Virus record (IMG/VR): IMGVR_UViG_3300034200_001896
Location: 21,764-85,763 of that record
DNA: 64,000 nt
Strand: one strand, 5' to 3'
Source: a virus
Shown: one piece after another, positions 22,437 through 29,237 of the stretch
How the letters are laid out: each line of letters opens with the position of its first letter
How positions within the stretch are numbered: the first letter of the stretch is position 1
Position numbers and translations under genes: made by a program
The notes under the pieces: generated by a model
Told to the model about the DNA's origin: nothing
The model's database searches: none
The model's input: the letters and a program-made list of their open reading frames with translations, nothing else

Positions 22437-22635
22437 TATCCGCGAAGGTGATAGTTTGTTGGGTTATAGTATTGCTACCAAGGATTATATTGTTGGCATC
22501 GTTACTGATATTAAGCTTGACGCAATTGCCCGTAAGCAGTATAATGTTCATTGGGCTGATGCACAAGTTGGATGGTTGGACCATAACACCGCTGTACGTT
22601 TGCGTGAGAAATATCTTGACTTCCGCAACAAGTAG
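22429..22635 (+). CDS. SH3-like family member, DIREGDS type
   Basis: 68 residues: DIREGDSLLG, IVGIVTDIK, YNVHWADAQ, LREKYLDFRNK. Overlaps the previous gene by eight bases and has AAGGAG upstream, so it is translated in the normal way, unlike its neighbours. First of three related copies in a row. Confidence 0.85.
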   Translation: MFDIREGDSLLGYSIATKDYIVGIVTDIKLDAIARKQYNVHWADAQVGWLDHNTAVRLREKYLDFRNK

Positions 22636-22643
22636 GGTATAGT
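22616..22643 (+). promoter_or_regulatory. Repeated promoter copy 1, inside coding sequence
   Basis: TTGACT (22616-22621) in the YLDF codons, 16 bases, TATAGT (22638-22643), seven bases, ATG. Confidence 0.65.
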
Positions 22644-22650
22644 GTTTATC

Positions 22651-22857
22651 ATGGATATCAAAATCGGTGACAGTGTTGCGTTCATTGGCAGTGTTGCATC
22701 CACTGGTAAATCTTTCAGCTACGTTGGCGTGGTGTCAAAGATATCTAACCATAACCCTCGTTATTGTGTTTCTTGGAATGACGGTACGGAAACTTACGAA
22801 GATAGTCCTGAGATTGCCATTTTCCGAAAACAATACCTTGACTTCCTCAACAAGTAG
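22651..22857 (+). CDS. SH3-like family member, DIKIGDS type
   Basis: 68 residues from the ATG seven bases after the -10 box: DIKIGDSVAF, YVGVVSKIS, YCVSWNDG, FRKQYLDFLNK. Duplicate of its neighbours on both sides; start and end are the most conserved parts at DNA level. Confidence 0.85.
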   Translation: MDIKIGDSVAFIGSVASTGKSFSYVGVVSKISNHNPRYCVSWNDGTETYEDSPEIAIFRKQYLDFLNK

Positions 22858-22865
22858 GGTATAGT
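22838..22865 (+). promoter_or_regulatory. Repeated promoter copy 2, inside coding sequence
   Basis: TTGACT (22838-22843), 16 bases, TATAGT (22860-22865), seven bases, ATG at 22873. Shares CAAGTAGGGTATAGT with copy 1. Confidence 0.65.
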
Positions 22866-22872
22866 AACTATC

Positions 22873-23085
22873 ATGGATATCAAAGTCGGTGACAGTGTAG
22901 CATTTAAGCCTAGGAAAACGTCTAACGAATACGATTTGGGAATCGTTGTAAATATAATTCCAAACAAAAATTACTGTGTAAAGATAATATGGAATGATGT
23001 TGCATTTCCCTCTAGTGAGACTGTTGAGTTAATGGCGGACGCTCTAGAGTTCCGTCAGATTTATCTTGACCTTCTCGCAAAGTAG
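22873..23085 (+). CDS. SH3-like family member, DIKVGDS type
   Basis: 70 residues: DIKVGDSVAF, DLGIVVNII, VKIIWNDV, FRQIYLDLLAK. Third tandem copy. Confidence 0.85.
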   Translation: MDIKVGDSVAFKPRKTSNEYDLGIVVNIIPNKNYCVKIIWNDVAFPSSETVELMADALEFRQIYLDLLAK

Positions 23086-23093
23086 GGTATAGT
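23066..23093 (+). promoter_or_regulatory. Repeated promoter copy 3, inside coding sequence
   Basis: TTGACC (23066-23071), 16 bases, TATAGT (23088-23093), seven bases, ATG at 23101 of an unrelated gene. Confidence 0.65.
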
Positions 23094-23100
23094 AGTAATC

Positions 23101-23442
23101 ATGAAAGCGACCGATTGCGTTGAGTGCGGAGAGCAGTTCAATCTTTATTCCCCTGAGAAGCGCAGGACAGGCGGTAAAGCTAATACTTGTCCCCTGTGTA
23201 GTGAGGAGACTGCCGTTAAATATGCGGGAGTCTCAGCAGGTGAAGGCAAGATGGGTAGTGTGCAGGTATTGAAGTTTTCCTCTAATGCTGACCGTGCAGC
23301 TTATCTTTCATTCTGGAAAGCTACAAGCGGTATGAATACAGGCAAGAACTGTCAGATGCAGTTTCGTGCCAAGGAACCAAACGTAAAGTTTAAGACTGTC
23401 GCAACCTTTACAGGCAACGTAAATCACAAGGGGAAGGCATAA
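23101..23442 (+). CDS. Zinc-ribbon protein
   Basis: 113 residues. CVEC (about 6-9) and CPLC (about 31-34) form a zinc ribbon; the remainder (SSNADRAAYLSFW, MQFRAKEPNVKFK) is unassigned. Uses the third copy of the repeated leaderless promoter although it is not an SH3-like gene, showing the promoter can be captured by other genes. Confidence 0.75.
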   Translation: MKATDCVECGEQFNLYSPEKRRTGGKANTCPLCSEETAVKYAGVSAGEGKMGSVQVLKFSSNADRAAYLSFWKATSGMNTGKNCQMQFRAKEPNVKFKTVATFTGNVNHKGKA

Positions 23443-23603
23443 TGTCTGACGTACTTTCGTCTAAGTATCTTACCCGTGATAATCGTCCAACCATTCGTCA
23501 ACTGTTTGAGAAACTTGGAATCAACAAAGGCGAGCATGATGAAAATGTTAGGGCAGCACTTGAAGAACTTATTACGTTGAGAAATCACAAGGGAAGGAGT
23601 TGA
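23442..23603 (+). CDS. Small helical protein
   Basis: 53 residues, start sharing one base with the previous stop, GGGGAAGG upstream. RPTIRQLFEKLGINKGEHDENVRAALEEL suggests a small helical bundle, perhaps a helix-turn-helix. Unknown function. Confidence 0.65.
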   Translation: MSDVLSSKYLTRDNRPTIRQLFEKLGINKGEHDENVRAALEELITLRNHKGRS

Positions 23604-23610
23604 TAATACA

Positions 23611-23841
23611 ATGCTTATTGAAAATAAGAAAAATCTGGATATCAAAACCTTAGATTCTATCAACAGCGGCGCTGCTTTTTGTTTTTATGAAAGTCACTTG
23701 GGCAAAGGTATATATATGAAAACTGCTCTACCGCCCAATGGTAAGAAGTACGCTATAGTATCTCTTGAAGATGGAGAGATTGAGGAATATGATAGGTCGG
23801 TGAGAGTGACCGTCCTTAATGCAAAGGTAGTTATAGACTAA
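23611..23841 (+). CDS. Small hypothetical protein
   Basis: 76 residues, GGAAGGAG upstream. FCFYESHLGKGIYMKT, KYAIVSLEDGEIEEYD suggest a small beta protein. Not clearly a member of the SH3-like family. Confidence 0.65.
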   Translation: MLIENKKNLDIKTLDSINSGAAFCFYESHLGKGIYMKTALPPNGKKYAIVSLEDGEIEEYDRSVRVTVLNAKVVID

Positions 23842-24434
23842 CCAATATATCTATCTTGCTTTGATATATTGTCCTTTGCCCAAAGAGGTTGGAGATTATC
23901 TAAACTCCAGCACTTAAGAAAGTTCTCGTCCTCTATAGAATCAAACGGCAACCAAGATTGAGGTATGATGTGGTCAATATGCCATTCACCGTGGTTATCC
24001 CATGTCATACCTTCTTTAAACTTGCTTTCAAGATGCTTACGCAAATCATCAGGGGTATAACCAAGACGTTCAAATATCTTCTTTGAAGGCCAACCATTCT
24101 TTAGGGCACGCTTGATAGAAACAAAAAGGTTCTTATACCAACCTCTAACTTCATATGACTTCTTCCAGTGTTTCCTCTGTATCTCTTTATAGCGTTCTGG
24201 ATTCTGTTCCTTCCAGCGTTTTGTATTCTCTCTTTGACGTTCCTTATTACCTTTTCTCCATTGACGGGAACGCTGATTAATGGTATCTTTGTTTTGTAGA
24301 GAGTAGTCCTTATCTTTAGAATGTTTGCAGGAACGACATATACTTTGATGCCCGTCTTTCTTTGTGGCATCCTTATTGAAATCAGCAAGTGACTTTTCTT
24401 CTTGACATACACGGCAAAGTTTGGTAGTATCCAT
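23838..24434 (-). CDS. HNH endonuclease with N-terminal zinc finger
   Basis: 198 residues from the ATG at 24434 on the minus strand. CRVC and CRSC pairs with the K-x4-F...DGH spacing typical of phage HNH proteins, then a basic helical middle, then the HNH core GEWHIDHIIPQSW and LDNLQPLWAKDN. Convergent with the gene at 23611, overlapping its stop by four bases. A mobile gene by type. Confidence 0.85.
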   Translation of the reverse strand: MDTTKLCRVCQEEKSLADFNKDATKKDGHQSICRSCKHSKDKDYSLQNKDTINQRSRQWRKGNKERQRENTKRWKEQNPERYKEIQRKHWKKSYEVRGWYKNLFVSIKRALKNGWPSKKIFERLGYTPDDLRKHLESKFKEGMTWDNHGEWHIDHIIPQSWLPFDSIEDENFLKCWSLDNLQPLWAKDNISKQDRYIG

Positions 24435-24489
24435 ATACAGTAAGTAGTCAATCGGATAAGAATAGACCAAAGAAAGTGAGGAGATAATA

Positions 24490-24582
24490 ATGGGACATCC
24501 AAAGAAAAACCGCCCACGCAAGGGACGCAGGAAGATTGGTAGCAAGAAGCGTAAGGCTCAGAGCAATAACCGAAAGAAGTAA
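24490..24582 (+). CDS. 30-residue highly basic peptide
   Basis: Preceded by GAGGAGATAATA. GHPKKNRPRKGRRKIGSKKR and a Lys/Arg/Asn tail: nearly half the residues are basic. Resembles RNA-binding tails of ribosomal proteins in composition only. Followed after three bases by the next gene. Confidence 0.55.
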   Translation: MGHPKKNRPRKGRRKIGSKKRKAQSNNRKK

Positions 24583-24585
24583 ACC

Positions 24586-24759
24586 ATGAAAAGACTTAAG
24601 CGTGGCGACCTAGCTTGGATGATTTTTGATGGTAAGCAAAGCATGGTAATGATTACGGAGTGCAGATACAAGACTGATGTTTATCTTTGTGCCCCTGTTG
24701 CCGTAGCGCATCATGCATCATGGGTGTCAGGCTTTAGGTTGGAGCGTATAGTACCGTAA
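24586..24759 (+). CDS. SH3-like family member, truncated form
   Basis: 57 residues: LKRGDLAWM, MVMITECRY, VYLCAPVAV. Lacks the Glu-Trp core but keeps the strand order. Ends at a terminator. Confidence 0.65.
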   Translation: MKRLKRGDLAWMIFDGKQSMVMITECRYKTDVYLCAPVAVAHHASWVSGFRLERIVP

Positions 24760-24765
24760 GGATTG

Positions 24766-24802
24766 CCTCCCCCTGCCACTACCGTAGTAGGGTGGGGGGA
24801 GG
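24766..24802 (+). terminator. Rho-independent terminator-like hairpin
   Basis: CCTCCCCCTGCCACTAC pairs with GTAG..GGTGGGGGGAGG, followed by GTCGTGAAAAAAAC. Strong stem, no U-tract. Confidence 0.55.
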
Positions 24803-24905
24803 TCGTGAAAAAAACAAAATTTCCTGTGCAGCCAGCCGCCGTTAAGGCGGTATTCTAGTATATATTAGTACATATATATATGTATGGGGTAGTGGCGGCT
24901 AGCTC

Positions 24906-24934
24906 TTGACAGGGTACTACTGTAGTGGTAGAGT
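24906..24934 (+). promoter_or_regulatory. Consensus promoter
   Basis: TTGACA (24906-24911), 17 bases, TAGAGT (24929-24934); AGGAGGGGG then precedes the ATG at 24951. Confidence 0.65.
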
Positions 24935-24950
24935 AGGAGGGGGCTACAGA

Positions 24951-25286
24951 ATGTATTATTCTTTTAGACAAAACAACAGCGGCGGTAGATTTCAAGGTCC
25001 AGCAAACACTGTATGGGTAGAAGCTGATAGCGCAGAGGAAGCTAACAATATATTTACAACTCTGGATAACTGTTACTTCGACCCTGACTTTCAGTTTGAC
25101 TGTGGATGCTGCCGTGCTCGTTGGTATGAGGCAGACGAGCAGGCTGCTAAATCACACTACGATATGTTGCGGGAGATAGATAGAGATATTAATAGTGAAT
25201 GGAAATCAATGAGTGATTTGATTGGCAGAAACAAGATTCCACAGCATATGGTAAGGCACAAGAATGGCACCGTCCAGTTTATCTAA
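24951..25286 (+). CDS. Small protein with a Cys-rich centre
   Basis: 111 residues. VWVEADSAEEANNIF resembles the conserved core of small phage proteins that modify a query residue pattern, and CGCCRARWYEAD could bind metal. Strong ribosome site. Function unknown. Confidence 0.7.
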   Translation: MYYSFRQNNSGGRFQGPANTVWVEADSAEEANNIFTTLDNCYFDPDFQFDCGCCRARWYEADEQAAKSHYDMLREIDRDINSEWKSMSDLIGRNKIPQHMVRHKNGTVQFI

Positions 25287-25473
25287 AAACATAGGTAGAC
25301 TATGCATCGATGCTCTCAAAGGCACCATGTATATGATTGTCGGTGTTGAATGTGAAATTAATTCATCGCCTAAATATATACTATACAATGTTCAAAGCGG
25401 TGTAAGGTTTTCGTTGTATGTAAACGCTCTTGACAACCCCAACCTCGTCAAATGGCTGACGCCACCTCGATGA
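25264..25473 (+). CDS. IGRLC-type small protein
   Basis: 69 residues overlapping the previous gene by 23 bases in another frame: LSKNIGRLCIDALKG, MYMIVGVECE, YILYNVQSG. Probably a diverged IGKLF-subgroup member. Confidence 0.6.
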   Translation: MAPSSLSKNIGRLCIDALKGTMYMIVGVECEINSSPKYILYNVQSGVRFSLYVNALDNPNLVKWLTPPR

Positions 25474-25730
25474 CACGTCAGAAAAATGACGTGACAGAAG
25501 TTTGACATGTCAGAAATTTGACGTTAGCTGCTGTAAAGAAAGTTTGCTTCCTGTCAAAAATTTGACAGGAAGCTCCAATCCAATACACTAATAATATCAT
25601 GGGTTTAGCGTTTCGTCAATGAAAGTCTTTGACCCTTGTAACCATGCGGAATCATTAGGGAAAGAGAATATTGGCGCGCCGTTTTTCCCCTTGTCCACCT
25701 ATCTTTTTCCACCGTCACCACCATGAGACT
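25474..25730. other. Intergenic region with TGTCA/TTTGAC inverted repeats
   Basis: CGTCA-N5-TGACG near 25485, TTTGACATGTCA, AAATTTGACG, and a 28-base palindrome GCTTCCTGTCA / TGACAGGAAGC at 25546-25573. No gene seen. Could be binding sites or a terminator. Confidence 0.5.
25546..25573. repeat. 28-base palindrome
   Basis: Perfect 11-bp arms GCTTCCTGTCA / TGACAGGAAGC around six A/T bases. Confidence 0.75.
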
Positions 25731-25793
25731 GTCACACGGATGCGACACCGTGAAAACCGGTTGCTTGCAAGCGTGGCCGTTTCGTGAGAATAT
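25731..25793 (+). promoter_or_regulatory. Operator-type promoter of the Gp88-like gene
   Basis: GTCAC-N6-GCGAC (25731-25746), GAAAACCGG, TTGCAA (25765-25770), 17 bases, GAATAT (25788-25793). The leader carries ACCGAAAGG, shared with the leaders before 28016 and 28394. Confidence 0.6.
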
Positions 25794-25837
25794 ATGTCCA
25801 CTTCAAACGACGGACTAACCGAAAGGCAAACGAAACT

Positions 25838-26491
25838 ATGAACCTGAATCTTAAGTGGACCATGGGCAACGCAAAGCTTGTCAAGACCTCCGGTGAGGCT
25901 TACCGTGTACTTGGCTTTGGCATCCCTGCCGATATGTCTTTCGATGGTGGCAATACTTGTCCCGGTGCTAACGCTTGCCGTGGAGTGTGCTACGCTAAGC
26001 AGGGACGTTATATCATGGCAGGGGTTAAGAATGCTCGGATGCATAACTTCAATGCCTCCCGTGATTATGTTTCCTTCGTTGTGTCTGCCATTGCTGACCT
26101 GACCCGTTTGACTAAGCGTTATAACGTGGTTCGTTTGCACGATAGCGGGGACTTCTACTCTCAAGAATATCTCAACGCTTGGAAGGCTATTGCGTTTGCT
26201 TTCCCTAACACTATCTTTTATGCTTACACTAAATCTCTGCACCTTGACATTGAGAGCGATAAGCCTGCTAATCTTCGCATCGTTCAGTCTCTCGGTGGCA
26301 AGTATGATGCAAAGCTTAACCTTAATCTCCCTCACTCCCGTATCTTTTCCACTGACGAGGACCGCATTGCAGCGGGATACATTGACGGTAACGTGAGTGA
26401 CATTCCGGCAATCGAGGGAGAGATTAATATTGGTTTGGTTTATCACGGTGTCCGCAAGCTTACGTCTGCACAGAATGAGTTTTTCCGCTAA
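25838..26491 (+). CDS. Gp88-like protein with Cys cluster
   Basis: 217 residues from ATG 25838. CPGANACRGVCYAKQGRY (four residues of Cys-cluster type, about 43-60), RLHDSGDFYSQEYLNAW and FYAYTKSLHLD match the phage Gp88 family, which is of unknown function; the three-cysteine cluster is suggestive of an iron-sulfur or zinc site. Length is typical. Followed by a hairpin terminator. G+C-rich codon use as in the MoxR gene. Confidence 0.75.
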   Translation: MNLNLKWTMGNAKLVKTSGEAYRVLGFGIPADMSFDGGNTCPGANACRGVCYAKQGRYIMAGVKNARMHNFNASRDYVSFVVSAIADLTRLTKRYNVVRLHDSGDFYSQEYLNAWKAIAFAFPNTIFYAYTKSLHLDIESDKPANLRIVQSLGGKYDAKLNLNLPHSRIFSTDEDRIAAGYIDGNVSDIPAIEGEINIGLVYHGVRKLTSAQNEFFR

Positions 26492-26504
26492 TCATTAACA
26501 TAAT

Positions 26505-26540
26505 GCCGCTGCCCTAGCGATTGATGCTAGGGTTTGCGGC
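26505..26540 (+). terminator. Hairpin after the Gp88-like gene
   Basis: CCCTAGC / GCTAGGG inner stem and GCCGC / GCGGC outer stem. GGCGGCTG at 26537 also pairs with CAGCCGCC at 26588, then GTCAAG. Confidence 0.6.
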
Positions 26541-26638
26541 GGCTGTAACGTCCCTTTACACCGGAAATATGGCGCGCAAAATATTGCCAGCCGCCTGCCT
26601 GTCAAGCTCTTTCTGATGGGTGTCACATCCATGCGACT

Positions 26639-26700
26639 GTCACCCGAACGTGACACCTAAAAACCGGAAGCTTGCACGTACGGGGAAGAGCAGCTATATT
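26639..26700 (+). promoter_or_regulatory. Operator-type promoter, predicted leaderless
   Basis: GTCAC-N6-GTGAC (26639-26654), TAAAAACCGG, TTGCAC (26672-26677), 17 bases, TATATT (26695-26700), six bases, ATG at 26707. Operator centre about -60. Confidence 0.7.
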
Positions 26701-26706
26701 ATGTGC

Positions 26707-26874
26707 ATGAACGACGAACACATGTGCGAGCGGTGCGGTGAGGAACCTGCCTCTAATCTTTTGGAGCATACGCTGTATGCGGAAGCGGTTTGCGGATTGT
26801 GCCTGAAGGATGAACGGGAGCACCACGAAAATGAAAACGTTCTTTACATGGAGGATTATCGGGCAGCGATGTGA
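26707..26874 (+). CDS. Small zinc-ribbon protein
   Basis: 55 residues from ATG 26707 (an ATG at 26701 touches the -10 box). CERC and CGLC pairs with the short helix REHHENENV. Stop codon TGA is part of the next operator-like site. Function unknown. Confidence 0.7.
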   Translation: MNDEHMCERCGEEPASNLLEHTLYAEAVCGLCLKDEREHHENENVLYMEDYRAAM

Positions 26875-26934
26875 AACCTGAAGGCGACAGGTAGAAAAAG
26901 GTAGCTTGCAAAAAACCGGAACCCGTGAGATAAT
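26873..26934 (+). promoter_or_regulatory. Operator-like promoter, predicted leaderless
   Basis: Degenerate operator GAAAC-N6-GCGAC (26873-26888), TAGAAAAAGG, TTGCAA (26906-26911), 17 bases, GATAAT (26929-26934), seven bases, ATG. Confidence 0.6.
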
Positions 26935-26941
26935 AACCGCC

Positions 26942-27175
26942 ATGAACGACAACATCCAGTGGACGAACGATGCGACGGCCAATGTGGCAAAGTGGATTGA
27001 CCGTGACCCTGCCTTCTACAACGTTGCAAAGAATAATGCGAAGGGACGGCAGCCGTATCTGAACCTGCGTTCATGGATGAAGGAACTGGGTTTCCATAAG
27101 ACTCCTGACCAGATTTCTTTTTTTGATTCCACGCTTGACATTCGGCAGCTCAATCTTTTCATCAAGGAGCTTTAA
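26942..27175 (+). CDS. Small hypothetical protein
   Basis: 77 residues starting NDNIQWTNDATANVAKWID. Reads as mainly helical; LRSWMKELGFHKTPDQISFF follows. Unrecognised. The next gene starts two bases after its stop, so they form a pair. Confidence 0.7.
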   Translation: MNDNIQWTNDATANVAKWIDRDPAFYNVAKNNAKGRQPYLNLRSWMKELGFHKTPDQISFFDSTLDIRQLNLFIKEL

Positions 27176-27177
27176 TC

Positions 27178-27411
27178 ATGGCTGATACCTCTTACAACGG
27201 TTGGACGAACTACGAGACTTGGAACGTTGCGCTGTATATCCAGAACGAGGAGCCGCTTTATAGGATTGCCTTGCGGAGTGATGATTATGCTGATTTCCTT
27301 AGAGAGTCAGAACATATCCGTGGAGTGAACACTCCTGATGGTGTACAATGGGATAGCGGAGAGCTTGATTGGGATGAGCTTGATGATATGATTGTGGAGC
27401 TTCGCTCTTGA
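27178..27411 (+). CDS. NGWTNYETWNVAL-family protein (DUF7249-like)
   Basis: 77 residues. NGWTNYETWNVALYIQNEE is the hallmark of a small family widespread in phages and plasmids, of unknown function. Acidic C-terminus (ELDWDELDDMIVELR). Translation probably coupled to the upstream gene. Confidence 0.8.
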   Translation: MADTSYNGWTNYETWNVALYIQNEEPLYRIALRSDDYADFLRESEHIRGVNTPDGVQWDSGELDWDELDDMIVELRS

Positions 27412-27494
27412 TTCATCGTAGCAACGCAATCTTTTTCATTCCCTCGCTGTATATTCCTGTTGGGATTATCGCTTATCTTTGGAGGATACATTGA
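27408..27494 (+). CDS. Possible 28-residue membrane peptide
   Basis: TTG start overlapping the previous stop; AIFFIPSLYIPVGIIAYLW is one hydrophobic span. Its end overlaps the next start. No independent support. Confidence 0.35.
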   Translation: MIHRSNAIFFIPSLYIPVGIIAYLWRIH

Positions 27495-27685
27495 TTATTA
27501 ATCTGAACGACTTTCGCAAGCTGCACGGTATTGACAATCAAACTGACTTTTGGAATCTGTTGACGGATTGGAGTGAGAGTGCTAGCGTTCCCGCTATGTG
27601 CTCTCAGCTGTGTGAGGTTTCCCCTGATGCGAAGTGCGAGCATGGTGCTCCCAGTATCATTGTGCGTGTGATTGGAGAGAACTGA
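27491..27685 (+). CDS. Small hypothetical protein with TTG start
   Basis: 64 residues. TTG 27491 is chosen because GGAGG lies seven bases upstream. IINLNDFRKLHGI, DFWNLLTDWSES and a Cys-containing SQLCEVSPDAKCEHG. Unrecognised. Confidence 0.65.
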   Translation: MIINLNDFRKLHGIDNQTDFWNLLTDWSESASVPAMCSQLCEVSPDAKCEHGAPSIIVRVIGEN

Positions 27686-27694
27686 TATACATTG

Positions 27695-27730
27695 CCCCGC
27701 TGCCCTGTTAATGACAGGGTTTGCCCGGGC
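27695..27730 (+). terminator. Hairpin terminator-like element
   Basis: CCCTGT / ACAGGG inner stem with CCCG / CGGG outer stem. GGGCTGG at 27727 can pair with CCAGCCC at 27771, then GTCAAG at 27785. Confidence 0.55.
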
Positions 27731-27822
27731 TGGATTGCGCGAGGGACAATATTCAGCGCGGCAATATTTCCCAGCCCCCGGCAAGTCAAGTGGAAAGTTC
27801 ACGGTGTCACCGGCTGGTTACT

Positions 27823-27885
27823 GTCACCCGAACGTGACACCTAAAAAAGAGGTTGCTTGCCAAGTGAGGCAGGGTGTGAGAATAT
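27823..27885 (+). promoter_or_regulatory. Operator-type promoter with no gene after it
   Basis: GTCAC-N6-GTGAC (27823-27838), TAAAAAAGAGG, TTGCCA (27857-27862), 17 bases, GAATAT (27880-27885). Only short stop-interrupted frames and a CCCGT/ACGGG hairpin follow before the next promoter. Confidence 0.6.
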
Positions 27886-27922
27886 ATGTCCCGTTGATGC
27901 AGCACGGGTGAGCGGTGAAGGT

Positions 27923-27984
27923 GAAACCCGGAAGTGACACCCTGAAAAAAGAAGCTTGCAGGTTCGAAGGTTCCACGGTATAAT
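27923..27984 (+). promoter_or_regulatory. Operator-like promoter
   Basis: GAAAC-N6-GTGAC (27923-27938), GAAAAAAGAAG, TTGCAG (27956-27961), 17 bases, consensus TATAAT (27979-27984). Leader has CGAAAGG before the ATG at 28016. Confidence 0.65.
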
Positions 27985-28015
27985 AAGCGCAACCCAAACG
28001 AAAGGTAACAAAACA

Positions 28016-28315
28016 ATGTCCAAGTCCTCTTCTGTGTTCGTGGTTGACGGTGGTGATTACTATCAGGATGTGCGTGGTGCTTTTACTTCGCTCGATGCTG
28101 CGAAGGATTATGTTCTCTCTGATATTCTTCTGGACGTGCTGGATGGTGACGAGTATGTGGACACCATGAAGTCGGTTGTTCTTGAGTATCAGGGTGGCGA
28201 CCTTGTAAACCGGTTTGAGGTTTCCTGTCAGGGCTTTGACTTCGACGTGTGCAAGGTGACGAACAAGAACAAGGTGTTGGAGTCGCTGGACCTGAAGTGT
28301 GAAACCGTGCGGTGA
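28016..28315 (+). CDS. Small hypothetical protein
   Basis: 99 residues: SSSVFVVDGGDYYQDVRGAF, LDAAKDYVLSDILLDV. Alternating strands and helices, acidic; resembles small phage proteins that begin by listing a query of residues around a helix DAAKDYV. Unrecognised. Its stop is part of the next operator-like site. Confidence 0.7.
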   Translation: MSKSSSVFVVDGGDYYQDVRGAFTSLDAAKDYVLSDILLDVLDGDEYVDTMKSVVLEYQGGDLVNRFEVSCQGFDFDVCKVTNKNKVLESLDLKCETVR

Positions 28316-28362
28316 CACTCCGCAAGTAGCAGGTTGCATCCCGTCCCGTCCTGCTGTATATT
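28301..28362 (+). promoter_or_regulatory. Operator-like promoter
   Basis: GAAAC-N6-GTGAC (28301-28316) overlapping the stop, TTGCAT (28334-28339), 17 bases, TATATT (28357-28362). Leader has ACCGAAAGG. Confidence 0.65.
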
Positions 28363-28393
28363 ATCACCACACTAACCGAAAGGCAGAAACAGA

Positions 28394-28615
28394 ATGATTA
28401 CCCGTCAGCTTGGCATCGTTGTGGAGAATCAGAAGGATTGGACGCTGGATGCTCTCCTTAATCAGTCCTGTATGAAGGCAACGCATTGCGTCAATGCCGA
28501 AGACCCTCACGGTGAGCCTGCCCGTGTTTGGGCAGAGGGTGAGGGACACGCAGACAACATTGCCAAGTTTCTTGTTTCGTATGGTTACACCATCATTGAC
28601 ACGGAGGAGGTTTGA
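28394..28615 (+). CDS. Small hypothetical protein
   Basis: 73 residues: ITRQLGIVVENQKDWTLD, ATHCVNAEDPHGEPARVW, then a helix HADNIAKFLVSYGY. Single Cys. Unrecognised. First of a short operon with the two next genes. Confidence 0.7.
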   Translation: MITRQLGIVVENQKDWTLDALLNQSCMKATHCVNAEDPHGEPARVWAEGEGHADNIAKFLVSYGYTIIDTEEV

Positions 28616-28618
28616 TTA

Positions 28619-28879
28619 GTGAATGACAAGCGTATGATTTTCTCGCCTTTGACCCATGAACAATGGGGTACGCTTAAGTATTGTCACAAGTGCGGGAAAC
28701 AGGAACGCTTGTATTTGCTGGAGGGTGACCTTTGTTTTGGTTATGTTTTCTGCGCTAAATGTTTCAGCGAACTAGCCCCCGCTATTAGCGCAAGGCTAGA
28801 CGAACAGATTAGGGATGCAAAGATTGGCATGGTTGTGTTAGTAGTTTTGGTTTTGCTCACCATTTACTTTAGGGGTTAA
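28619..28879 (+). CDS. Zinc-ribbon membrane protein
   Basis: 86 residues from GTG 28619 (GGAGG nearby). CHKC and CAKC make a zinc ribbon facing the cytoplasm; residues about 66-84 (GMVVLVVLVLLTIYF) are a membrane span. Comparable design to the gene at 31454. Confidence 0.7.
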   Translation: MNDKRMIFSPLTHEQWGTLKYCHKCGKQERLYLLEGDLCFGYVFCAKCFSELAPAISARLDEQIRDAKIGMVVLVVLVLLTIYFRG

Positions 28880-28883
28880 CATC

Positions 28884-29132
28884 ATGGCTCGCAAGATGAA
28901 GCGGATTGACGGTAAGAGTGTTGTGACGGTTCATGCTTTCGGTGTCACGAAGCACTTCTGGGAGTATTATATCCTTGATAATGCTAAGACTGATTATCGT
29001 CTGGCGTTGGTGGAAGGATTTGAGCAGGAGATGGGTGACATTAGCATGAGTGAGATTAAGCCTTATCTCCTGTCATTCACTCATGATGTGTCTGAAATTG
29101 CTCCTGCTCCCGGTTGGGAATGGATTGACTAA
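28884..29132 (+). CDS. Small hypothetical protein
   Basis: 82 residues: SVVTVHAFGVTKHFWEYYILD. It has beta-rich start and acidic middle. Third gene of the operon. Unrecognised. Confidence 0.65.
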   Translation: MARKMKRIDGKSVVTVHAFGVTKHFWEYYILDNAKTDYRLALVEGFEQEMGDISMSEIKPYLLSFTHDVSEIAPAPGWEWID

Positions 29133-29137
29133 GCTGT

Positions 29138-29171
29138 GCCGTTTCGGGTGCTGTCCTGCCCGAAATTCGGC
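29138..29171 (+). terminator. Hairpin terminator-like element
   Basis: TTTCGGG / CCCGAAA with GCCG / CGGC outside. Followed by CCCAGCCCCC and GTCAAG (29185-29205). Confidence 0.55.
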
Positions 29172-29237
29172 GCGCAGCTTTATTCCCAGCCCCCGGTTTG
29201 TCAAGAAGAAAGCGCAGGGTGTCACACGAAAGTTACT

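Noticed and set aside
25715-26446. 243-codon minus-strand frame
   Set aside because: Antisense of the Gp88-like gene, whose Cys cluster and motifs are clear.
27672-27911. 79-codon plus-strand frame
   Set aside because: It runs through a terminator, an operator and a promoter; no ribosome site.
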